Positions 18,390 to 26,071 of a stretch of 48,254 nt of DNA are shown here, piece by piece. Within the stretch, counting starts at the first letter, position 1, and the number at the start of each line of letters is the position of its first letter. A program made the translations under genes and the position numbers. The DNA is from an uncultured Verrucomicrobiales bacterium (GTDB lineage Bacteria; Verrucomicrobiota; Verrucomicrobiia; Limisphaerales; UBA1100): positions 1 to 48,254 of the forward strand of contig CAJWKQ010000003.1 in assembly GCA_913041895.1 (NCBI GenBank), written 5' to 3'. The notes below the pieces were generated by a model that was not told the DNA's origin, ran no database searches, and saw only the letters and a list, made by a program, of their open reading frames with translations.

Positions 18390-18785
18390 ATGCCTGAAAA
18401 GCCGCGCATTCTTTTTTGCCACTGCAACTACGCTCGAGTTGTGCCTGATGAGGTGAAGAGTAGCGTATTGGAGGGATTATGCAAATCAGGTCAGGCCTTC
18501 GATGCAGTTGCTGACTTATGCGAAATGGCTGCACGCCGTGACCCCGCACTCAAGCGCTTGGCAGCCGGGGAATCCCCGGTCAAAATTGCAGCATGCTACC
18601 CCCGTGCCGTAAAATGGCTCTTTGGAGGCTGTCAGGCTACACTAAATGGTGAGCACACTGAAGTAGTCAATATGCGCGAATTGAATGCTGAGGATGCGAC
18701 CAATACGGTGTTAAATGAAACTCTAACGCCTAACCTACCTGCCGATGGTTCGGTGGCCAAGGTGGAAGGGGAAAAGAAGATTTAA
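18390..18785 (+). CDS. Small HdrA-like Cys-containing protein
   Basis: 131 aa; 'RILFCHCNYARVVPDEV...VKIAACYPRAVKWLFGGC' resembles the HdrA pattern 'CxC...AACxPRxxxxLF'. 4-nt gap to the next gene. Confidence 0.6.
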   Translation: MPEKPRILFCHCNYARVVPDEVKSSVLEGLCKSGQAFDAVADLCEMAARRDPALKRLAAGESPVKIAACYPRAVKWLFGGCQATLNGEHTEVVNMRELNAEDATNTVLNETLTPNLPADGSVAKVEGEKKI

Positions 18786-18789
18786 ACCC

Positions 18790-19647
18790 ATGGCTATCGC
18801 AGAGGAAACCACTTTACGCATTATCCTCTATGAAGGGGAGGGGGCTGAAAAGTTGGCCGCTGATGAACGCAGTTCCACCCTGCTTGCGTTATTGGAAAAG
18901 GGCTACGCCGTCACTTGTGCCGGTGAGGGAAAGGTATCCCAAGCCGATGAAAGCTCACTTTTGGTTTTGGGACGGTTCAATAATGGAAAAGTTCCGGAAG
19001 CGGAGGATGTCAATGGTCTGGTTTCAATTCGTTTTAGAGATATTAACGGACATAACCCTGAAGAAATAACCCAACTGGTTGAAGAAGAACGCGAAAGCTC
19101 AAAAGCAGCCAAACACGGTGACTGGAAACCCTGGTTTCCAGTGATTGATTACGACCGGTGCACCAACTGCATGCAATGTCTATCCTTCTGCCTATTTGAT
19201 GTGTACGGCACGGATGATAAGCAGGAGATTCAGGTGCAGAATAATGACAACTGCAAAACCAACTGCCCGGCCTGTAGTCGCGTTTGCCCAGAAGCGGCGA
19301 TCATGTTCCCCAAATATAAAAGCGGCCCCATCAATGGCGACGTGGTGAGTGATGGAGATCTAAACCGCGAAAAGATGAAGATCGATATCTCTGCCCTCCT
19401 GGGTGGAGATGTATATCAAATGCTGCGTGACAGAAGCCAGCGTTCCAGAAGCCGTTTCTCCAAGGAACGCGATTCAGATAAGGCTCTGGGCGAACGCACC
19501 AAGTGCCTGACGAAACTGGCTGCTGAAGCAGATATTGATATCCCACTTGAAGTTTTACAGAGCCTTCCCAGCGCCGATGAAATTGCCAAGAAAGCAGAAG
19601 CTGCAAACGCCAAAGCAGAAGCTGCACTTAATGCACAGAAAAACTAA
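18790..19647 (+). CDS. 4Fe-4S ferredoxin-type protein with a novel N-terminal domain
   Basis: From ATG 18790; 'CTNCMQCLSFC' (Cx2Cx2Cx3C) and 'CKTNCPACSRVCP' (Cx3Cx2Cx3CP). N-terminal ~110 aa not recognised. Confidence 0.85.
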   Translation: MAIAEETTLRIILYEGEGAEKLAADERSSTLLALLEKGYAVTCAGEGKVSQADESSLLVLGRFNNGKVPEAEDVNGLVSIRFRDINGHNPEEITQLVEEERESSKAAKHGDWKPWFPVIDYDRCTNCMQCLSFCLFDVYGTDDKQEIQVQNNDNCKTNCPACSRVCPEAAIMFPKYKSGPINGDVVSDGDLNREKMKIDISALLGGDVYQMLRDRSQRSRSRFSKERDSDKALGERTKCLTKLAAEADIDIPLEVLQSLPSADEIAKKAEAANAKAEAALNAQKN

Positions 19648-19654
19648 TTTAATT

Positions 19655-20251
19655 ATGAAAATATTTCTCTTCCTTTTCTCTCTTGCGATTAGCTTAACGG
19701 CTGCCGATAAAGGCACTCCTCTTTTTGATGGCAAAACCCTCAAAGGCTGGACCCCTGCACCCGGCGGTAAATGGCAGGTAAAGGATGGTGCTATTGTAGG
19801 AACCAGTCCGCGCAGTGAAAGGCGGCACGGAATTTTACTCACTGATAAACAGTTCTCTGACTTTGTGGTAAAAGCAAGGTTCCGCGTACACAAGGGTGAC
19901 AGTGGATTTTATTTTAGAGCCGAAAGAGTTAAGAGTGCCGTCAGCGTGAACGGTTTTCAGGTGGAAGTGGATACTACGCAGGAGACAGGTGGACTGTATG
20001 AAACGGGCGGACGCGCCTGGGTTCATAAGCCTAATGCAAAGGTAATACAGGAACGCGGTTACAAGCAGGGAGAGTGGACCGATCTGGAACTCAGCGCCAT
20101 CGGTAAACATATAGTCGTTAAAATTAATGGCGTGGTTTCCTCTGAGTTAAAAAAGGACCCGGGCCGCAGACGCGGGCACATCGGCCTGCAACTCCACGGC
20201 GGGCAGGATATGCACGTGGAGTACAAGGATTTGGTTATCTACGAAAAGTAA
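19655..20251 (+). CDS. DUF1080 (3-keto-disaccharide hydrolase-like) secreted protein
   Basis: From ATG 19655: signal peptide 'MKIFLFLFSLAISLTAADKGTPLFDGKTLKGWTPAPGGKWQVKDGAIVG'; '..GFYFRAERV..GFQVEVD', 'HIGLQLHGG'. Confidence 0.92.
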   Translation: MKIFLFLFSLAISLTAADKGTPLFDGKTLKGWTPAPGGKWQVKDGAIVGTSPRSERRHGILLTDKQFSDFVVKARFRVHKGDSGFYFRAERVKSAVSVNGFQVEVDTTQETGGLYETGGRAWVHKPNAKVIQERGYKQGEWTDLELSAIGKHIVVKINGVVSSELKKDPGRRRGHIGLQLHGGQDMHVEYKDLVIYEK

Positions 20252-20276
20252 ATCGAACTTGGAAAGTTGCCGACTA

Positions 20277-22214
20277 TTATGACTTACCCTTGGTTAATTC
20301 AGACAAACGGTCTTCCAGTTTCTTCAGCCGAGCTTTGAATCTCTCCAAGCCTTCAGGTGTAAACCGGGCGCGCTTCATGAAATCCTTCATGCGCGCAATT
20401 TCCTGACGTAACTTTTGAATCTCCTCATTGTTCACACTGGGACGAATCGGCTTGGGTCGAACCGGTTTGTTTCCACCACCAGCTTTGCCATAAAGCATTT
20501 TGTATACTTCCTCAGCTGAGCGGCTCTGACCGGTACGTTCATTAAACCAGGGTGATCCTCCGATAAAAACACGACCCGCAGGGATTTTTTTTCCTCCCTT
20601 TACCCATTCTTCAAAGGTGGGTACTCCGGTTTGTTTATCGTGACCGGGCTTGCCCCCGCCCTTGGCAGCATCTTTATCCAAATTCTCCTGAATCCAACGA
20701 GCCCATGTCCCGCTCCCGCGACCATACCCTCCGGGTAAAGGCCTCAAATCACGAGTTTGCCTTAAGGGAGGTTGCCCCCAATGAGTCGGGAAAGGTTTTC
20801 CATTAGGTGCCCTGTAGACTTTAGTATTTTCGGGTTTGCCTCCTCCCGCCTGTAATGTAGCCAGCTCTTTTTCAAGTTCAGCCAGCTTGGCATTGTGTTT
20901 AGCAAGCTCTTCTGGAGTAAAACGTGCACGGCGCGCAAAGACTTTCATGCGCACGATTTCTTTTAACAGTTCTGCAATACGCGCCTGATTGTTTCCCGCA
21001 ACCGGTTTTGTACTGCTTGTCCCACCTTTTGCCACTGCAACAGTCACCTTAAAGGTCTTCAATGGCGGTTTCTGTTCAAAGACACGCTTATACTCCAGAA
21101 CGATCTCTGCCTTACCAGTCTTATTAGCCAAATAGCTCGCAGTTGACATGCCAGGAGCACCCAATGCCGGGCCACCGGCACGGTGAGATACCTTCCCAGA
21201 AAGACTTAGAACATCCCCTGCAGTTTTATCATTCCATGTGAAACCGGTAGTGGGGTTACCAGCCAAGCTAATCTCTATGTGTTGACCTGCCTTAACAGTA
21301 ATCGTTTTACCATTGTCACTGATAGTTAATCGGGTGACATCACCTCCATTGTTGCTAGCTGTACTAACCTTTCCTAAAGTGATACTGGAAACAACCAATC
21401 CATTGCGTGGGGCATCATCAGCAATCCGGCGATCCATGATATAACAGGAAACCAGTAGCCCCTGCTTGTCGCTACGAATGTAACGACGCTCAAATTCTTT
21501 GAGTGGTTTCTTTGCCGTTGCCAAAGCTATCTCATAAAGCTCATCCAGTGTCTTGGCTGGGGCACCCTTTTTGTTTTTGCCAAGCTGCGCGCCTTTTTCC
21601 AGATAGCTGTCTCCTTCAGGCTGGGGAGGAACTACTCCGCCAGGCCGAGGGGCAGGAACCGGGCGTCGACGGTTGAATGTGCGGTATCTCCGCTCCGTCA
21701 CTTTATTATTCTCTACAACGATAATGGTTTCATTTCCAAAGCCAACCCAGCTGGTAAAACTTACCTTATAGCTGTAATTACCTTTACTCTCGGCTTTGGC
21801 TTTTTCCCAGGCCTTGATGGCAGCCTGCACCATGGCTGTATCTTCCTTAGCCTGTTTTTTGGCTTGTTCCATAGCTTTCGCATTGGGATCAAAAACAGGC
21901 GGAGCAACTGGGCGGGGTGCCACCGGATCAACGGCAATTGGCGGAGCAGGCACCGGCTTTGCTCCCGGCTTTTTTGCGTCTTTATCCAAATTCTCCTGAA
22001 TCCAACGAGCCCATGTCCCACTACCGCGACCATAACCACCGGGAAGAACCCGGAGGTCGCGCGTTTGTCTTAAGGGGGGTTGCCCCCAATGAGCTGGAAA
22101 CTCTTTCCCGTTGGGAGCCTTGAATATCCTCTTCGGCTTGGCAGGCTCCGCACCCTGAAGATTCAGGCCAAGGGTTACAAAAAGGACACTGAGTATGAGT
22201 TTAGTTATTTTCAT
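20277..22214 (-). CDS. Secreted multidomain protein: duplicated 'HWGxPPxxQTRDxxxLPGGYG' motif, DUF6174-like region, chagasin (I42)-like domain, duplicated coiled coil
   Basis: From ATG at 22214, overlapping the upstream VIT/vWA stop. 'NPTTGFTWNDK' is chagasin-like; 'YSYKVSFTSW...NNKVTERRYRTF...TLDELYEIA' is DUF6174-like; two copies each of the PGGYG motif and of the ARFTPE coiled coil. Confidence 0.85.
   Translation of the reverse strand: MKITKLILSVLFVTLGLNLQGAEPAKPKRIFKAPNGKEFPAHWGQPPLRQTRDLRVLPGGYGRGSGTWARWIQENLDKDAKKPGAKPVPAPPIAVDPVAPRPVAPPVFDPNAKAMEQAKKQAKEDTAMVQAAIKAWEKAKAESKGNYSYKVSFTSWVGFGNETIIVVENNKVTERRYRTFNRRRPVPAPRPGGVVPPQPEGDSYLEKGAQLGKNKKGAPAKTLDELYEIALATAKKPLKEFERRYIRSDKQGLLVSCYIMDRRIADDAPRNGLVVSSITLGKVSTASNNGGDVTRLTISDNGKTITVKAGQHIEISLAGNPTTGFTWNDKTAGDVLSLSGKVSHRAGGPALGAPGMSTASYLANKTGKAEIVLEYKRVFEQKPPLKTFKVTVAVAKGGTSSTKPVAGNNQARIAELLKEIVRMKVFARRARFTPEELAKHNAKLAELEKELATLQAGGGKPENTKVYRAPNGKPFPTHWGQPPLRQTRDLRPLPGGYGRGSGTWARWIQENLDKDAAKGGGKPGHDKQTGVPTFEEWVKGGKKIPAGRVFIGGSPWFNERTGQSRSAEEVYKMLYGKAGGGNKPVRPKPIRPSVNNEEIQKLRQEIARMKDFMKRARFTPEGLERFKARLKKLEDRLSELTKGKS
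20671..20820 (-). repeat. Internal coding repeat copy 2 (PGGYG motif)
   Basis: Near-identical to 21979..22127, including 'tctttatccaaattctcctgaatccaacgagcccatgtccc' shared exactly. Confidence 0.85.
21979..22127 (-). repeat. Internal coding repeat copy 1 (PGGYG motif)
   Basis: See 20671..20820; encodes KAPNGKEFPAHWGQPPLRQTRDLRVLPGGYGRGSGTWARWIQENLDKD. Confidence 0.85.
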
Positions 22215-24546
22215 TTTTGGTTTCTTGATAAATCTCGTAATGGTTGCCATCTAGCACAAACTCCACGTGTTTGCCTAATGAAATCCACTTTAATGTATCA
22301 GGTTTTTCTGCCACCAGATTGAAGTAAGCCTTCGAGCCGAACTTAATGCGGATTTTTTTGGTTTTCTTTTTCAAGGTTTGAACTTCGGCATCTATCCAGC
22401 AGGTCCCGTTCTGATAAAAGCTTCGACCGGCCACAAAGCGGATATTCTGCTGAACCTGACCACCTCCCGCACCTGAAAAATAGCGTGTAGTTGTATCCCT
22501 TGCTCCCGGGGCCGCAAGGGCTCCTGCTGACCAGCTGTATGATGATAAGGCTTTGTATGATGAATTGGCTTGAACTAAGCTTTGCTGAGCACGGGCTGCT
22601 GCAACTGCACCAGCACCTGATTTATCCATTTTCATGGATTTGAGATTTTCTTCCAAAGCACGAACGGCACCAGCATCTCTATCGAGCCCACCCAAAAGAC
22701 GGCGGTTGACCGCCACATTATTGATCCGATCATCTTCCAAAATCAGATATGCGGTAAACGGAGTTACGATGCCATATTTCTTGGCTAGCGTAGTGACCTC
22801 TTCCTTGAGTTCCTTGTTTTCACCATGCAATCGGATTTGATCCAATAGGTATCCCACCCGCCGAGTCGCCCACAAGCGCGGGATAAAGTCATGCTTATCA
22901 GATTCAGCTTGAAACTCGACGGGGTATTCCATCTTAACCTTTTTACCGTTCACCATGCCCGCCAATAACAAATCTCCCTTACCTTTACCTGAATAGCGGC
23001 CCACAACCACCATTTGGTCTCCCTTGAAAACATCTGGAAGTGGGGCAGGATAAAACTGCTTCAAGTTGGCTTCCCATGAAACCACTACATCCGGATCAGC
23101 CAAAACGGGTTCATTGATTTTGGTATAGAACTGAGAAACCTTCACTTCGATGTCCTCAGAAGGCAGGACATACTGACTAAAGGCTCTGGTGGACTCGGTG
23201 ATCTTGTCGAGAAGATGGGTATTCACATCATTTCCAATCCCGAAACAAAAGACACGGGTCTTGCCCGCTTCATCCTTCACGTTCTGGACAATCTGTTTTT
23301 CGCCAGTAATGCCAACGGTTGGGCGGCCATCGGTTAAAAAGATTACCACAAAGGGGCGTTTGCTCTTCTTAGGCCGGAGCTTCAAGGTAGCAGCCATGGC
23401 ATCATTAATGGCCGTTCCTCCAATCGGTTTTAAGCCTCCGACAAATTTCAGGGCCTTTTCACGGCTTTTGTCAGACACTTCCTTGAGCTCAGAAAACAGA
23501 GTCTCTGCCTCAGTGGAAAAACGCACCACCTCAAACCGGTCTCCATCATTAAGGTTATGAAGGCAAAACTCCAAGGCCTTCTTGGCCTGCTCAATTTTCT
23601 TTCCAGCCATGGAGCCTGAGGTATCGAGAACAAACGCAACATCTTTCTCCACGACCTTTTCCTGCTTCACGTCAATCCCGGGTGACAACAAAAGAAGAAA
23701 GTAACCGTCCTCGTCTGGGTCAGGTCGATGGGTCAAGAGGTTCAATCCCAGCTCGGTTTTTTGCGGAGTGAAATAAATCGCGAAGTTGTTCTCGGGCAGA
23801 ACATTCTTTTCCTCATAACCAATCAACGCCTTCTTGGCACCATCGCGCTTGATCTCTACTTCATGGCTGGGTGAATAAATAGATTTGAGTGGAGTCTGGG
23901 ACTCGATCTCCATTTTCACACTTAGGGTCTTAATTGGCTTAGCTGAATACTTGCCCGTATTGAGAGGATACTTGTAACTCACCAAACCACTATCTTTCTT
24001 AAGCACCTGTTTGTAAGTCACGCGCGTGCGCTTAGTGCTGTTGGGCTCAATGGGGAAAATACGTACCTTGTAAAGATCATGCTCAGCATACTCTAATAAG
24101 GCTGGATCTTGCGCGTTACGCACGATGTCCTCATAAATCTTGCGTGCCTTCTCGGCTTTCAAAAGTTCGGCTTTCTGCATCTCACCATTGATATCCATGC
24201 GAAAATCTGTCAGCACAGCTCCCTTAGGTACTGGAAAAATAAAGTGACCCTCCAGTCGGCTTCGATTGGGGTTATAAAAGACCTGCTTAACAGTCGTCTC
24301 AGCAATCTGATCAGTTACCTTGATGCTGACCCTTTGTTCCTGCACCTCCATCGGAGCAAACCGGTACACCCGAGGACGAGGTACTGGCCATGGGCGGGGT
24401 GGATGAATTGGATGATCAATGATCGGAGGTCGGGGAGCAGGGAGAATTCTAACATCTGAAACAACGATCAAACCGCCGGCCTGCACCTGATAAAACGGGG
24501 CTAAGACGGCCAATAAAAGAAATAGAGAAGCCAGTTTCGTTTTCAT
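22201..24546 (-). CDS. Secreted VIT + vWA domain protein (inter-alpha-trypsin-inhibitor heavy-chain-like)
   Basis: 781 aa; signal peptide; VIT 'VSIKVTDQIAETTVKQVFYNPNRSRLEGHFIFPVPKGAVLTDF'; MIDAS 'AFVLDTSGSMAGKKI' and 'VIFLTDGRPTVG'. Confidence 0.92.
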   Translation of the reverse strand: MKTKLASLFLLLAVLAPFYQVQAGGLIVVSDVRILPAPRPPIIDHPIHPPRPWPVPRPRVYRFAPMEVQEQRVSIKVTDQIAETTVKQVFYNPNRSRLEGHFIFPVPKGAVLTDFRMDINGEMQKAELLKAEKARKIYEDIVRNAQDPALLEYAEHDLYKVRIFPIEPNSTKRTRVTYKQVLKKDSGLVSYKYPLNTGKYSAKPIKTLSVKMEIESQTPLKSIYSPSHEVEIKRDGAKKALIGYEEKNVLPENNFAIYFTPQKTELGLNLLTHRPDPDEDGYFLLLLSPGIDVKQEKVVEKDVAFVLDTSGSMAGKKIEQAKKALEFCLHNLNDGDRFEVVRFSTEAETLFSELKEVSDKSREKALKFVGGLKPIGGTAINDAMAATLKLRPKKSKRPFVVIFLTDGRPTVGITGEKQIVQNVKDEAGKTRVFCFGIGNDVNTHLLDKITESTRAFSQYVLPSEDIEVKVSQFYTKINEPVLADPDVVVSWEANLKQFYPAPLPDVFKGDQMVVVGRYSGKGKGDLLLAGMVNGKKVKMEYPVEFQAESDKHDFIPRLWATRRVGYLLDQIRLHGENKELKEEVTTLAKKYGIVTPFTAYLILEDDRINNVAVNRRLLGGLDRDAGAVRALEENLKSMKMDKSGAGAVAAARAQQSLVQANSSYKALSSYSWSAGALAAPGARDTTTRYFSGAGGGQVQQNIRFVAGRSFYQNGTCWIDAEVQTLKKKTKKIRIKFGSKAYFNLVAEKPDTLKWISLGKHVEFVLDGNHYEIYQETKNENN

Positions 24547-24648
24547 AATGGGTAGACGACCAGAGGATCTAAAATACTCCCATTTTCAGGTGCGTCACGC
24601 ATTTTGCGACACTTGACCCAATTGATAGGTACCTACACACTTCCGTCC

Positions 24649-25950
24649 ATGCTCAAGCACATATTTGCGGTTATAGCGATGCTGTATCTACCCCTGTCAG
24701 CCGCCGAATATAAGATCCACTCTTGGACAAAACATCATCTCACCGCACACTTCTGGGCTGAGGGCGGGCATTACGGGGATTTTAACAAGGACGGCAAAGG
24801 GGACGTGGTAGTAGGCCCCTATTGGTATGCTGGACCGGATTTTAAGCAGCGACATACCATTTATGATGATTCTCCAACCTTCGACATGATGAAGGACGGC
24901 AAAAAGGTCACAATCTCAGGCTACAAGGGACAGCTCAGCGGCACCAACGGTTACTCCAATAATTTTCTTACCTACACCTACGACTTCAATTCTGACGGCT
25001 GGAAGGACGTTCTCGTCTTTGGCTGGCCGGGCAAAGACACCACCTGGTACGAAAATCCAAAAAACAAAAAAGGCCTCTGGAAAAGCCACAACATTTTCCC
25101 CGTAAGCGATGGCGAATCTCCACGCCTAGAGGACATGGACGGGGACGGTAAGCCAGAGATCCTCGTCTTCCGCGATAAACACCTCGGCTACGGCCAAGCC
25201 GATTGGAATGATCCCACCAAGGAGTGGAAGTTCGTCAAAATTAGCACCCCAGGTAAATGGCATAAGTATACCCATGGCTATGGAGCGGGGGACGTAAATG
25301 GTGATGGCCGCAAGGATATCCTTGAGACAGCTGGCTGGTGGGAACAACCCAAAAAGGTTGATGGCACTCCATGGCGGTTTCATAAAGTTCCCTTCAGTCT
25401 CTTGCGAGGTGGCGCGCAAATGTATGCCTACGACGTAAACGGTGACGGCCGCAATGATGTTATCACCAGTTGGGATGGTCACGGCTATGGCCTTGCGTGG
25501 TATGAAAATAGAGGGACACACAAAAACGGTTCGGTGAAATTCGCAGAACATGTGATTATCAACAGCAAACCAGAACAAAATCCCTACGGAGTTAAATTTA
25601 GCCAGATCCACGCTATCGACTTAGCCGACATTAACGGTGATGGCCTACTTGATATTGTCACCGGTAAACGCTTCTGGGCTCATGGCCCGGGTAAAGACGC
25701 CGAACCAGGCGCACCAGCAGTACTTTACTGGTTTGAGCTTACCCGCAAGAACGATAACGCTGAATATATCCCGCACCAAATTGACGACAATTCTGGGGTA
25801 GGCACTCAGGTAGCTGCAGGGGATGTAAATGGCGATGGCCTTCTCGATATCGTGGTGGGCAACAAAAAAGGTGCTTTCGTCCATCTGCATTCTGTAAAAA
25901 AAGTGGGGAAAAAAGCTTGGCAGGCCGCACAACCGAAACGAGTTCACTAA
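24649..25950 (+). CDS. Secreted FG-GAP/VCBS-repeat protein
   Basis: From ATG 24649, signal peptide; repeated Asp-rich loops DFNKDGKGDV, DFNSDGWKDV, DMDGDGKPEI, DVNGDGRKDI, DVNGDGRNDV, DINGDGLLDI, DVNGDGLLDI. Confidence 0.9.
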   Translation: MLKHIFAVIAMLYLPLSAAEYKIHSWTKHHLTAHFWAEGGHYGDFNKDGKGDVVVGPYWYAGPDFKQRHTIYDDSPTFDMMKDGKKVTISGYKGQLSGTNGYSNNFLTYTYDFNSDGWKDVLVFGWPGKDTTWYENPKNKKGLWKSHNIFPVSDGESPRLEDMDGDGKPEILVFRDKHLGYGQADWNDPTKEWKFVKISTPGKWHKYTHGYGAGDVNGDGRKDILETAGWWEQPKKVDGTPWRFHKVPFSLLRGGAQMYAYDVNGDGRNDVITSWDGHGYGLAWYENRGTHKNGSVKFAEHVIINSKPEQNPYGVKFSQIHAIDLADINGDGLLDIVTGKRFWAHGPGKDAEPGAPAVLYWFELTRKNDNAEYIPHQIDDNSGVGTQVAAGDVNGDGLLDIVVGNKKGAFVHLHSVKKVGKKAWQAAQPKRVH

Positions 25951-26071
25951 GCAATAATAGCCTGTATTTCAGTGGCAAGGTAACCCTTTTTGCGTAGACA
26001 CGTCTGAATAATATAAGCAGTATCGCCCGTCCAAACAAACTCCACTGTTAGCAGAGCAGCCAAGTGATTGT

